A stretch of 36,492 nt of DNA from IMG/VR virus record IMGVR_UViG_3300034168_000727, positions 1 through 36,492 of that record. One strand, 5' to 3'. Every line of letters begins with the position of its first letter. The first letter of the stretch is position 1. The notes under the pieces are model-generated. The model was not told the DNA's origin, did no database searches, and saw only the letters and a list, made by a program, of their open reading frames with translations. Positions 21,468 to 29,005 of this stretch are shown here, piece after piece. The DNA comes from a virus. Position numbers and translations under genes: made by a program.

Positions 21468-21671
21468 ATGAAAATCACAATCGAATACAGCGACGGAGCC
21501 CGCCGCAGTGTCGGCGGAGCGAGAGACATCGCCACCTGCCTAGACATCGACTTAGGTAAAGGGTGGGTCGAGTCGCACGGAGAAGTTTGGGCCAGCGAAA
21601 CCAGCACGCACCCTAGCGCAAGGTTGCTGGTCAACGGACAAATCACCGCCTTGCACTGGATCACACAATGA
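21468..21671 (+). CDS. Small hypothetical early protein
   Basis: A 67-residue protein. Its leader and first six codons are identical over 25 nt to those of the upstream gene (21075-21099 and 21461-21485). The body (DGARRSVGGARDIATCLDID, then LLVNGQITALHW) is not recognised. It overlaps the next gene by 4 nt. Confidence 0.6.
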   Translation: MKITIEYSDGARRSVGGARDIATCLDIDLGKGWVESHGEVWASETSTHPSARLLVNGQITALHWITQ

Positions 21672-21820
21672 GCGCACAAGAATTTATTCTCATCTACTCC
21701 ATCGGCGGAGTAATGACATTCGCCGCCGGCTATTTCGTCGGCAAACTCAGAGCCGAAGACGAAGCCACGAAAATGCGGCGGTGGTGGTTCAACCGCCACA
21801 ACAAGGGAGAACGGAAATGA
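21668..21820 (+). CDS. Small single-pass membrane protein
   Basis: A 50-residue protein joined to its neighbours by ATGA overlaps at both ends. Residues about 6-24 (FILIYSIGGVMTFAAGYFV) form one membrane segment, followed by a charged tail rich in Arg, Lys and Trp (RRWWFNRHNKGERK) that would lie in the cytoplasm. No family is recognised. Early-gene membrane proteins of this size can interfere with host processes or block superinfection, but that is speculation. Confidence 0.6.
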   Translation: MSAQEFILIYSIGGVMTFAAGYFVGKLRAEDEATKMRRWWFNRHNKGERK

Positions 21821-22047
21821 GCGAGCCGATGTGCGATATGTTTGTGCGAAACATTCTCTGCGGGATGGTTGAGCTATCGATCATCGACGCCCAGAACGAT
21901 AAAGAGTATGCCAGCAAGTCGACTCGCCGGGAACAGACCGACAACAGGGCGAGCGCACTGCATTTTATTCGGAGCAAATCGTTCGGGCACATCTGCGAGA
22001 TTTTGGGCCTGCCTGCAGACAAACTCAAAAGGGCGGCACTTAAATGA
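21817..22047 (+). CDS. Small conserved-looking early protein
   Basis: A 76-residue protein; ATG 21817 overlaps the previous stop and has AGGGAGA about 7 nt upstream. The C-terminal part (SFGHICEILGLPADKLKRAA) has the pattern 'SFxxICxxLGLxxxxLRxxL' that I recall in small phage proteins encoded beside recombination genes, usually of unknown function. It may be a DNA-binding helical protein. It overlaps the RuvC-like gene by 4 nt, so the two are probably made together. Confidence 0.65.
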   Translation: MSEPMCDMFVRNILCGMVELSIIDAQNDKEYASKSTRREQTDNRASALHFIRSKSFGHICEILGLPADKLKRAALK

Positions 22048-22481
22048 TCGCACTCGACCCCGGCACAACGCACACCGCGTTTGTGCAGTTTGACCACAGC
22101 CTCATCGTTGACCACGGCCATCTGCCGAATGCGGAGATCAGGCAGATTCTGATCGGCCGCGAATACAACTCAGTCGCTTGTGAGATGATCGCCAGCTACG
22201 GCATGGCGGTAGGTGCTTCGACGTTCGAAACCTGTGTCTGGATCGGACGATTTATAGAAGTGGCGCGCACGCCGGTGCGGCTCTGCTACCGCAAGGACGT
22301 CAAGATGCACCTGTGCGGCTCCATGCGAGCAAAGGACGGCAACATCCGCCAGAGACTCATCGACATTTTCGGGCCGCAGGGCACGAAGAAGAAGCCGGGG
22401 GGAACCTACGGCATTAAATCCCACACATGGGCGGCACTGGCAGTGGCCGTATATGCTGCCGAAACCAAAGAAAATAAATAG
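22044..22481 (+). CDS. RuvC-like Holliday junction resolvase
   Basis: A 145-residue RNase H-fold protein. D5 lies in ALDPGTTHTAFV, E47 in VACEMIASYGMAVG and D98 in RAKDGNIRQ; the C-terminal GIKSHTWAALAVA (residues 123-135) takes the place of the final acidic motif. This 'ExIASYGMAVG ... GTKKxPGxxYGxxSHxWAAL' arrangement is a common phage resolvase family. It would cut branched DNA before packaging or during recombination. The usual last Asp of RuvC is not at the expected place (SHTW instead), as in other phage members I recall. It is 3 nt upstream of the Sak4-like gene. Confidence 0.85.
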   Translation: MIALDPGTTHTAFVQFDHSLIVDHGHLPNAEIRQILIGREYNSVACEMIASYGMAVGASTFETCVWIGRFIEVARTPVRLCYRKDVKMHLCGSMRAKDGNIRQRLIDIFGPQGTKKKPGGTYGIKSHTWAALAVAVYAAETKENK

Positions 22482-22484
22482 AAA

Positions 22485-23420
22485 ATGAAAATCACAAAAG
22501 GAAAACAAACACGCGCCCAGCGCGTAGTAATCTACGGCGTCGAGTCTGTAGGCAAATCAACCTTCGCGGCTCAATTCCCTAAACCGCTCTTTCTTGACAT
22601 CGAGCAGGGCACTAGCCACCTGGACGTTGACCGATGCGACATCGGCAACTGGAAGCAGTTGACCGACTCGCTGACAGAGTGCCGCAGCTCCGACTACAAA
22701 ACCATCGTGATCGACTCCGCTGACTGGGCCGAACGGCTCTGCATCGAAGACCTGCTGGCGACCACCAAAAAGACCAGCATCGAAGATTTCGGCTACGGCA
22801 AGGGCTGGGTGATGGTGGCCGAGCGGATGGCCCGGATGCTGTCTAGCGTTGATGCGCTGATCGAAGTCGGGAAAAACGTTGTGCTGATCGCTCACAGTAA
22901 AATCCACAAGTTCGAAGCACCGGACGCTCTGGCAGCATACGACCGCTACGAACTCAAGCTCTCAAAGCAGTGCTCGCCGCTGCTGAAGGAGTTTGCGGAT
23001 GAGCTCTGGTTCCTGCGATTTAAAACCAAAGTCTCAACCACTGACACCGGCAGAGGCAAAGGGATCGGCGGCAAGGAACGCATCATCCTAACAACGCACA
23101 GCGCGGCCTACGACGCCAAGACCCGCAGCGGGTTGGCGGAAGAGTTGCCGTTGCTCTGGGAGTCGGTGGCGCACCTGTTCGCCAAAGTGACGGAAAAAAC
23201 GGCAGAGATTTCCGTCGAAACCAAGCCAGAAGAAATCCCCGCATGGCAGGTGCCGATTGATGAATCTTGCATTTCTGTCGAGGCCTTCTTGCTTGCTAAA
23301 GGCCAGATCAAAGAAGGCCAATCATGGCGCGATGTCAGCGAAAAGGCTATGGGCCGCATCAAGGCTGATCCAGTAGCATTCCTTAAAACCGTTAGCGATT
23401 GGATGGAGGGGCAGCAATGA
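22485..23420 (+). CDS. Sak4-like RecA-fold ATPase
   Basis: A 311-residue protein behind an ATAGAAA leader. Walker A is GVESVGKST (residues 18-26) and Walker B is KTIVIDS with D77. The N-terminal 220 residues match the AAA_24/phage nucleotide-binding family (FAAQFPKPLFLDIEQGTSHL), which includes the Sak4 single-strand annealing/recombinase ATPases. Together with the SSB-like protein, the PD-(D/E)XK nuclease and the resolvase it forms a recombination module. The C-terminal 90 residues are variable and acidic, ending in a helical region (FLKTVSDWMEG). It overlaps the next gene by 4 nt. Confidence 0.85.
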   Translation: MKITKGKQTRAQRVVIYGVESVGKSTFAAQFPKPLFLDIEQGTSHLDVDRCDIGNWKQLTDSLTECRSSDYKTIVIDSADWAERLCIEDLLATTKKTSIEDFGYGKGWVMVAERMARMLSSVDALIEVGKNVVLIAHSKIHKFEAPDALAAYDRYELKLSKQCSPLLKEFADELWFLRFKTKVSTTDTGRGKGIGGKERIILTTHSAAYDAKTRSGLAEELPLLWESVAHLFAKVTEKTAEISVETKPEEIPAWQVPIDESCISVEAFLLAKGQIKEGQSWRDVSEKAMGRIKADPVAFLKTVSDWMEGQQ

Positions 23421-23593
23421 AACTTGAGCGATTGCTTTTTATATATGAGCAAACATTAGCAAACTATGACGGCGCGCAAATTTGCGGAGTCCTGCAAGAA
23501 TTAATAGTTGATGCATATGAAAAAGAAAACATGAAGGACGATCCTTATTTGCAAGAGATTAGCAAAATAGAACAAAATTCATTAAAAACATGA
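23417..23593 (+). CDS. Small hypothetical protein between recombination genes
   Basis: A 58-residue acidic, helical protein (LERLLFIYEQTLANY, then LQEISKIEQNSL) coupled by 4-nt overlaps to both neighbours. The ATG at 23417 is preferred over an in-frame ATG at 23399 because of the overlap with the upstream stop. It is AT-richer than its neighbours. No family was recognised. Confidence 0.6.
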   Translation: MKLERLLFIYEQTLANYDGAQICGVLQELIVDAYEKENMKDDPYLQEISKIEQNSLKT

Positions 23594-24609
23594 AAGAAAT
23601 ATCACCATCAATGTTGCCCAAGCTCGCAAGCTGCCCCGTATTCGTTGGCGCGAGTGGCGCGAGTGCAGCGGCAGAGCGCGGGACAAAACTTGATGCCATC
23701 ATTCGTTCAGCCTTTGGCGGGGATGCGCACAGGCACAAAATGATTGAACTGGAAGGCGATGATCTCGCTGCCTGCAAATGGGGAGTCGAAACATTAGAGC
23801 GTCTCGCAGCAGGCCACCCGATCGAAACCCGCGAGGAATACTTGCAAATGGATGTGCCGGGGCTATCACGCCCTGGCACCGCCGATGCGGTATGTCTCGG
23901 CGCCAAGTGGGTGGCAGATATCAAGACGGGCCAGATCAGGAATTATCGCGAGCAGCTAATGGCCTACTCATTGGCGTGCATGGATGCGACTTGGGAGGAT
24001 AAGTGGACGGCTCATGTCGTCTATGTCGATCAACAGGCCGTGCGCAGCTACGAGTTCACTCGCGAGCAATGCGAGCGCATCGTTGGCGAAGTCATCGCTA
24101 AGGCCACGGGGCCGCTGGCGCAGCCCGTGCCGTGCGAGTATTGCGGCTGGTGCAAACACCAAGACACCTGCAAGGCGCTCGTTGTGCAAAGCAAGGCCGC
24201 TCTCGCCGATGTCTCTGCAGTCAACGGAGATTCGCTCACGATCATTCGCGACAGGCTTCTCGCTGATCCAAAACAGCACGCAGACTTCGTGGCTCGATTC
24301 AAATTCTTCGTCAAGGAATTTGGCGACCCGCTCAACGACGCGTTAAAAGCACGGCTGGAGGCAGGAGAAACGATTGATGGGTGGGCACTGACCAACCCAA
24401 AAGATCGGCAATACATCGAGCCAGCAACGGCATTGATGATCGCAGCACAGCTCACGCCGCAGCACGCGTTTCTAACCGGCGGCGGCAAGATGAGCGCAGA
24501 ACAATTTCTCGAACTGGCTGAAGAGCTAGGTATCGAGAATCCCCAGACACTGGTAAAGACGGCTCCAGGCACAAAGCAAATGCGTCAATTTAAAAGGAAA
24601 GAAAAATAG
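23590..24609 (+). CDS. PD-(D/E)XK nuclease with four-cysteine cluster (DUF2800/Cas4-like)
   Basis: A 339-residue protein. The nuclease core is visible as E83, then GTADAVCLGAKWVADIKTG with D99, D110 and K112, followed by Q122 in YREQLMAYSL. Near residues 182-194 a CxxCxxCx5C motif (PCEYCGWCKHQDTCKAL) follows, which in Cas4/AddB-like nucleases often binds an iron-sulphur cluster. This layout is that of the DUF2800 phage exonuclease family. It probably resects DNA ends for the Sak4/SSB recombination system. The C-terminal third (from about 200) is a helical domain of unknown role. Confidence 0.83.
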   Translation: MKEISPSMLPKLASCPVFVGASGASAAAERGTKLDAIIRSAFGGDAHRHKMIELEGDDLAACKWGVETLERLAAGHPIETREEYLQMDVPGLSRPGTADAVCLGAKWVADIKTGQIRNYREQLMAYSLACMDATWEDKWTAHVVYVDQQAVRSYEFTREQCERIVGEVIAKATGPLAQPVPCEYCGWCKHQDTCKALVVQSKAALADVSAVNGDSLTIIRDRLLADPKQHADFVARFKFFVKEFGDPLNDALKARLEAGETIDGWALTNPKDRQYIEPATALMIAAQLTPQHAFLTGGGKMSAEQFLELAEELGIENPQTLVKTAPGTKQMRQFKRKEK

Positions 24610-24612
24610 AAA

Positions 24613-25116
24613 ATGCCAACATACAAAGCAAGCGAACCAAAACCAGCGGGAGTCTATCTCGTCCCGCCGGGTATCTACGACATCGAGGTTGCAAGTGCGA
24701 CCGAGAAAACAAGTCAAAGCGGCAACGCGATGATTAAACTCGTCTGCACGATCCTGCTGCCCGACGGCAGCGAAGGCCCAGAAGTGTGGGATCATCTTGT
24801 CTTTACGGCAAAGGCGAGCTGGAAGATCGATCAGTTTTTGGCGTCGATCGGTCGAGCAGTGATCCCCGGCGAAGACGTTGAGATCGAAGCGCTAGATATT
24901 GTCGGAGTCAAAGGCGTGGCGTTGATTGGCGAAGAGCCAGGAGCAACAAACCCAGATCACAAATTCAATTGTCTGGAGCGCTGGGTTTTCGGAGACGAGC
25001 GCAAGAAGTTCATGGCCGCGAAGGTCGCGGGCTCGGTGCGCGTTGCCCAAAAAGTTCAGGCCCCGACAGGGATAGTGTCGGCGATCGACCCGGACGGTGA
25101 CGACATCCCGTTCTGA
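24613..25116 (+). CDS. SSB-like protein with an acidic DDIPF tail
   Basis: A 167-residue protein three nt after the nuclease, behind ATAGAAA. Residues about 15-110 (VPPGIYDIEVASATEKTSQS, then IKLVCTILLPDGSEGPEVWD) resemble the DUF669/phage single-strand DNA-binding family with an OB-like sheet. The C-terminus DPDGDDIPF is the classic tail of bacterial SSB proteins, used to recruit partner enzymes. It therefore likely coats single-stranded DNA for the Sak4-like ATPase, the nuclease and the helicase. The tail is strong evidence; the family name is from memory. Confidence 0.82.
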   Translation: MPTYKASEPKPAGVYLVPPGIYDIEVASATEKTSQSGNAMIKLVCTILLPDGSEGPEVWDHLVFTAKASWKIDQFLASIGRAVIPGEDVEIEALDIVGVKGVALIGEEPGATNPDHKFNCLERWVFGDERKKFMAAKVAGSVRVAQKVQAPTGIVSAIDPDGDDIPF

Positions 25117-25172
25117 TCTCCCCCTAGCAGCAGGCACCGGGGCGCGGCGGGATACGCGCAGGAAAATAAAAT

Positions 25173-25370
25173 ATGCAACCGCTTTCGATCCGATTAGTAA
25201 TCTGTATGGCCGATGTGCCAATAGGATTCCGCCTGTCTCGCAACTTGCCGATGCCGCGATACGATACGAGCTATTCGGATGACGCGGACGGTCGAGCACT
25301 AGCAACGGCTCACATGCAGGCGGTCGAGAGATACATTGCAGAGACCAACCAACCTAAAAAAAAGAAATGA
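25173..25370 (+). CDS. Small hypothetical protein
   Basis: A 65-residue protein behind GGAAAATAAAAT. A second in-frame ATG at 25206 (MADVPIGF) is possible but lacks such a leader. The C-terminus is basic (QPKKKK). A 56-bp gap without recognised signals separates it from the SSB-like gene. Function unknown. Confidence 0.5.
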   Translation: MQPLSIRLVICMADVPIGFRLSRNLPMPRYDTSYSDDADGRALATAHMQAVERYIAETNQPKKKK

Positions 25371-25549
25371 AAACCAAAAAACAAGAACGTCCTTATCCAG
25401 CCTGGTCGTGCTGGGACTGCGGCGTAAAACACGGCAGCAAGGTCACGCGCATTACGAATTGGCATTACGGACAGTGCGACGTGTGCGGCAAAAATAACAA
25501 CGTGACGCAACCTAGAAATTTCGGACACTTTGCGAAGTGGTTCCGCTAA
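25367..25549 (+). CDS. Small zinc-ribbon protein
   Basis: A 60-residue protein with two CxxC knuckles, C15/C18 in WSCWDCG and C37/C40 in GQCDVCG, separated by 18 residues, which fits a zinc ribbon. The rest is basic and aromatic. It overlaps the previous gene by 4 nt. Small phage zinc ribbons may bind nucleic acid or host polymerase, but nothing here decides this. Confidence 0.65.
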   Translation: MKTKKQERPYPAWSCWDCGVKHGSKVTRITNWHYGQCDVCGKNNNVTQPRNFGHFAKWFR

Positions 25550-25556
25550 AAAAAAT

Positions 25557-25787
25557 ATGAAAATACAAAATACAATTACAATCGAAGGCGCAAGAGACCA
25601 TCTCTCCAGCAGCGGCAACATCGAACTATTTACGTTCGAAATTACATCTCAGAACGCCTTAACACGGCTCGCCGTCGAAGAGATCGCGAACCTCCACGGC
25701 TTCGGCGGCCAGTCGTTTGCAGTCGAGCACGCGCAGCACGACGGGACACATATATGGACAGGGCAATCGACTCGCTACAGCGACTGA
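25557..25787 (+). CDS. Small hypothetical protein
   Basis: A 76-residue protein; ATG 25557 follows an A-rich leader (CTAAAAAAAAT) and is preferred over an in-frame ATG at 25530 lying inside the zinc-ribbon gene. It reads MKIQNTITIEGARDHLSSSG, then FEITSQNALTRLAVEEIA. The start resembles other MKITI-type early starts in this genome. No family recognised. Confidence 0.55.
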   Translation: MKIQNTITIEGARDHLSSSGNIELFTFEITSQNALTRLAVEEIANLHGFGGQSFAVEHAQHDGTHIWTGQSTRYSD

Positions 25788-25789
25788 AT

Positions 25790-26008
25790 ATGGACACACC
25801 AGAGACAGATGCGGCGGAGCGGATGGCGTTTTCCCAAGAGCAAATGGTGCCGACGGAAGTGGCCCGCAAGTTGGAGCGCGAGCGAAACGAGGCGCAGCAG
25901 GATTTGGCCGAACTTTGCGCGCGCTACAATGAGTTGATTGGCGTCAAAGAGCCTAAATGGTTTAACGGTAGAGAGATTCCGGTAGCCAGCGAGGAGGAAA
26001 CAAAATGA
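25790..26008 (+). CDS. Small coiled-coil protein, paralogue 1
   Basis: A 72-residue protein beginning MDTPETDAAERMAF two nt after the previous stop. An ATG at 25754 would add 12 residues overlapping the upstream gene and was not chosen, since MDTPETDAA is the usual start of this type of phage protein. The middle (VARKLERERNEAQQDLAE) is a coiled coil. It is similar to the next gene product, which suggests tandem duplication. Function unknown. Confidence 0.6.
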   Translation: MDTPETDAAERMAFSQEQMVPTEVARKLERERNEAQQDLAELCARYNELIGVKEPKWFNGREIPVASEEETK

Positions 26009-26223
26009 GCGACATCTCTACACCAGAGACAGAAATCCTGTATAACAGGCTATTGGCGGAGAACCCAGGCAATCTCATCTATTTGGAGGAGATGCTAGAG
26101 CTGGCCCGCAAACTGGAGCGAGAGCGCGACGAGGCGCGGGAGGCTTTTAAAATAGCTTACAATGAACGAGTGAAAGTGGAACTTGAGCGCGACGAGGCGC
26201 GCCTTGACAAGCGCGGCGGATGA
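26005..26223 (+). CDS. Small coiled-coil protein, paralogue 2
   Basis: A 72-residue protein with a GAGGAGGA Shine-Dalgarno and a 4-nt overlap with the preceding gene. It shares STPETEI and ARKLERERDEAREAFK with its neighbour and is coiled-coil through most of its length, with a repeated ELERDEAR. Likely a duplicate of the upstream gene. Confidence 0.6.
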   Translation: MSDISTPETEILYNRLLAENPGNLIYLEEMLELARKLERERDEAREAFKIAYNERVKVELERDEARLDKRGG

Positions 26224-26351
26224 CGTAGGAATGATTCTGGCCGTGAGAAGCCTAACAAATATGCGAAACACAATTTCACCCTTCACGCCGACCGGAGCCT
26301 ATCGCATGGGCCAATTCTCAACCGGAAGGCGTGGAGGGTTTTTTTATTATT
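26224..26351. other. 128-bp non-coding gap with a candidate terminator before the HNH gene
   Basis: An open frame on the + strand (26231-26371) crosses this gap but runs through the stem-loop and into the HNH gene, and its product has no protein-like pattern, so the stretch is taken as non-coding. The only clear signal is the hairpin at 26284-26345. Confidence 0.45.
26284..26345 (+). terminator. Candidate rho-independent terminator before the HNH gene
   Basis: Arms CACGCCgaCCGG (26284-26295) and CCGGaaGGCGTG (26322-26333) pair with a two-base internal mismatch, and an inner GCCTAT/ATGGGC hairpin sits in the loop. A T7 tract follows at 26339-26345, 5 nt after the stem. This would end the run of small early genes just before the HNH start at 26352. 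Confidence 0.45.
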
Positions 26352-26795
26352 ATGGAAAATCTGAAAATTGAAAAAAATGGCAAATATCTTCGCGTTATAG
26401 ATATGCATGATCATCCGTTGGCCTGCACACGAGGAAGAATACCATATCACCGACTAGTCTTATTTGAAAAACTATGCGCGAATCAATATGCTCCATGCCA
26501 TTGGTGCAAGTATCCATTAACATGGAAAACAAACCTAAAGCCTGCATTTATGCATGTCATAAATGCAGATCATCTTGATGGCGACACAGTAAATAATCAT
26601 CCAGACAATCTTGTTCCTTCATGTTGGTGGTGCAACGCAAATAGATCGTGGGCTGAATCTTATTCTGTTTTTTGGGATAATTGGAAGAAATGGATGAAGC
26701 ACATTCCACCGGCAATGCGTCCAAATTTAATTGAGATAGCCAAAGATTGCGGGATAGAAGTTGAATTAAAAATGGAGGAGGATCATGGCCGCTGA
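26352..26795 (+). CDS. HNH endonuclease, free-standing
   Basis: A 147-residue protein. A C49-x2-C52 knuckle (APCHWCKYP) and a C91-x2-C94 knuckle (SCWWCN) flank ADHLDGDTVNNHPDNLV (residues 72-88), which holds the HNH core with H74 and N86. This is the phage HNH homing-endonuclease type. It starts 6 nt after the T-run of the preceding terminator and is clearly more AT-rich than both neighbours, which suggests a mobile gene inserted between the small early genes and the replication genes. It has no intron or inteps around it. Its last codons (GGAGGAGG) provide the Shine-Dalgarno sequence of the next gene. Confidence 0.82.
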   Translation: MENLKIEKNGKYLRVIDMHDHPLACTRGRIPYHRLVLFEKLCANQYAPCHWCKYPLTWKTNLKPAFMHVINADHLDGDTVNNHPDNLVPSCWWCNANRSWAESYSVFWDNWKKWMKHIPPAMRPNLIEIAKDCGIEVELKMEEDHGR

Positions 26796-27234
26796 ATGGA
26801 TAAAAATAGAAAACCACCTGCACGAAAAGCTGGAGGTGGCGATGATCGCCGAGCACACCGGATTGGAGGTGGATTCGGTGGTTGGGAAGTTGATTCGCGT
26901 CTGGGCCTGGCTGTCACGCAATTGTTACGGTGACGGCGTAACAGATGTTACGGCGATGCGCGTCATTCGTGAGATCACTCGTTCGGACACGTTTGATGAA
27001 GCGCTCATAAAGGCAGGGTGGTTGACGGTAAAGGGCGACAAAATCGCCTTCACGAACTTCGACCGTCACAACAGCCAAACCGCTAAGGAGCGAGCACTTG
27101 CATCAGCGCGGATGGCGAAGAAAAGAAGTTCGGAAAATGTTACGCTCGCGTTACGCTCCGGGCGTAACACGGGAGTAACTAGAATAGATAAGAAGAAGGG
27201 TGGCGAAGCCACCCCATATCCAAGCTGCATTTGA
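26785..27234 (+). CDS. Replication initiation-type protein (DnaT/DnaD-like N-terminal domain)
   Basis: A 149-residue protein with a strong GGAGGAGG Shine-Dalgarno. The sequence 'EWIKIENHLHEKLEVAMIAE', then VVGKLIRVWAWLSRNC and IAFTNFDRHNSQTAKERALA is the winged-helix N-terminal domain common to phage replication proteins. Related proteins usually have a longer C-terminus; here it ends soon after a basic stretch. It directly precedes the DnaB-type helicase and probably binds the origin or loads the helicase. Its stop at 27234 is 10 nt before that gene. Confidence 0.78.
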   Translation: MAAEWIKIENHLHEKLEVAMIAEHTGLEVDSVVGKLIRVWAWLSRNCYGDGVTDVTAMRVIREITRSDTFDEALIKAGWLTVKGDKIAFTNFDRHNSQTAKERALASARMAKKRSSENVTLALRSGRNTGVTRIDKKKGGEATPYPSCI

Positions 27235-27244
27235 GAGACAAAAC

Positions 27245-28519
27245 ATGACAAATCCATTCCCAAACATCATTCCGATAACACGCTCGGTGCCGCAAAGCGA
27301 GAGCAGTGAACGAGCCGCGATTTCATGCCTGCTTCAAAACTTTGAGCTACTGAACGCGATGACGTGGCCGGACGAATTATTTTTTACTCAGGCGCACCGA
27401 ACGATCCTAGCGGCGATCCGCGAGCTCCATGAAAAGGACGTGCGCACCGACTTCTTTGCCGTGCAGTCCCTGCTCGAGCGCAAGGGCCAGCTGGACGAAG
27501 TCGGCGGCATGCACGGACTGATGGAGCTGCAAGACGTTATGCCGACAGGCGATCCGGGCACAGCGGCTTGGCATCGGCAGACCTTGGCTGGAGCCGCTCG
27601 ATACCGGGGGGCGCTGCAGGCGGTGCGCAAGGCCGAAGGTGAGTTTGCGCGGCAGGAAGGCGACATTGCGGCGGTCTCGCTTGCGCTGTCGGAGATCGCC
27701 GCACAGGGTGAGACAGTGCGCGAGACTACGCACGATCTTCTGCACAAAATACTCAACGAGATGGAAAGCACGGAGCCTGTCGAAGCCTTCGGCACCGGCC
27801 TACGCGAACTCGACGAAGTCACGACTGGCGGAGTCAAGCGTGGCGAGCTGCTCACGATTGCCGCGCCGACGTCAGGCGGCAAGTCGATCCTGCTCGTTCA
27901 ACTCGCACTGCGCGCCATCGAAGCTGGAAAGAGCGTCGTCTTTTTCTCGCTCGAAATGCCGGCGAAGCAAGTTGCGTCGCGAATCCTTTCGTCGATGTGC
28001 GGATTCAACGTCAATGTTCTCAAATACGTCGATCGCTCCGACAACACCAACGAGCAAGTGACCGCATTCAGCCGACGCTTTTCGGAGCTGAGTCGGATGT
28101 CGCTGCAGATCGAGTCAGGCTATTCGGAGATCGAACAAATTGATTCCGCGGCACGCGAGTTGGTAGCCAAGGGCAAAGCGGATTTCATCGTTGTTGATTA
28201 TGTGCAACTTGTTCATCTCCGCGCGCTGGGCAGCAACGAGACGCGCGAGCAGCACGTTTCGGAGATCACCCGGCGGCTGAAGGCGCTCGCACTGCAGCTT
28301 AACATCGGAGTGGCGACGGCAAGCCAGCTCAACGACGAAGGCAAGCTGCGCGAGAGCCGAGCGATTGCGCACCACAGCGATCACGTCTGGTTCATCTGTC
28401 CTAGCGACCACGGCCCGAATATCGTCGTCAACAAAAACCGTGAAGGCGAGCGCGGCACGATCATACCTGTAGCGATGCACGGTGCGTGCTCTCGGTTCGT
28501 TCCGCGGGCTCTCAAATAG
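27245..28519 (+). CDS. Replicative DnaB-type helicase
   Basis: A 424-residue protein starting at ATG 27245; an upstream in-frame start at 27200 lies inside the previous gene and was not chosen. The N-terminal domain (SSERAAISCLLQN, then FFTQAHRTILAAIRELHEK) matches DnaB N-terminal helices. The RecA-like domain has Walker A APTSGGKS (207-214), a SLEMPAKQVASRILS block typical of DnaB motif H1a, and Walker B FIVVDYVQL. The C-terminal arginine-finger region is less clear, and the chain is slightly shorter than bacterial DnaB (about 470). It should unwind the fork for host polymerase, since no phage polymerase was seen. Confidence 0.9.
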   Translation: MTNPFPNIIPITRSVPQSESSERAAISCLLQNFELLNAMTWPDELFFTQAHRTILAAIRELHEKDVRTDFFAVQSLLERKGQLDEVGGMHGLMELQDVMPTGDPGTAAWHRQTLAGAARYRGALQAVRKAEGEFARQEGDIAAVSLALSEIAAQGETVRETTHDLLHKILNEMESTEPVEAFGTGLRELDEVTTGGVKRGELLTIAAPTSGGKSILLVQLALRAIEAGKSVVFFSLEMPAKQVASRILSSMCGFNVNVLKYVDRSDNTNEQVTAFSRRFSELSRMSLQIESGYSEIEQIDSAARELVAKGKADFIVVDYVQLVHLRALGSNETREQHVSEITRRLKALALQLNIGVATASQLNDEGKLRESRAIAHHSDHVWFICPSDHGPNIVVNKNREGERGTIIPVAMHGACSRFVPRALK

Positions 28520-28540
28520 TCGTTGCATTTTTGGCCACCT

Positions 28541-29005
28541 ATGCAACCATCCACCGACATGCACTCACCCCGAGACGCAGCGGAGTTCGACGAAGCCAGC
28601 TACGAAATTGACTTTGCAGGCATCTGCGACGGGGGCGCTGACGCCACGCTTGGGCACAGGTTGTTTCCAACCGAGCCGACGATGTCGGCCTATCGGGAAG
28701 CCAGCGAAAGAATGATGGGGACGTTGAACACGTTTATTACATTTCTCTCAGGCCACGGATACGGCAAGAGCAAAACGCTTTGGGGGATGGCCTATGCGCT
28801 CGGGCATCCGATGACTGCAGGGATGAGCATGCTGGAGGCTGCGCGTTACCTAGGCTGCACTAAGCAGGCGATATCCAAGATCGCCTGCGACTTTCTCGCC
28901 GAGACGGGTTTGCCTCCGTCCCCGGCGCTCAAGAGCGAAGAGGCAAAATCCACCTACAAACAAACAAATGGAAATCGTCGAACACAACACAACACTCACG
29001 CTTGA
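28541..29005 (+). CDS. HTH-domain protein, possible transcription regulator
   Basis: A 154-residue protein; ATG 28541 is preferred to the TTG at 28523. Residues about 97-118 (MLEAARYLGCTKQAISKIAC) form a clear helix-turn-helix, followed by LPPSPALKSEEAKSTY, similar to sigma-region-4 or small phage regulators. The N-terminal half is acidic. It is the only obvious DNA-binding regulator candidate in the genome and might control the late switch, which is inference. It overlaps the next gene by 38 nt. Confidence 0.7.
   Translation: MQPSTDMHSPRDAAEFDEASYEIDFAGICDGGADATLGHRLFPTEPTMSAYREASERMMGTLNTFITFLSGHGYGKSKTLWGMAYALGHPMTAGMSMLEAARYLGCTKQAISKIACDFLAETGLPPSPALKSEEAKSTYKQTNGNRRTQHNTHA

Noticed and set aside
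26231-26371. Possible small gene before the HNH gene
   Set aside because: It would read through the candidate terminator and into the HNH gene, with no ribosome binding site or family resemblance.
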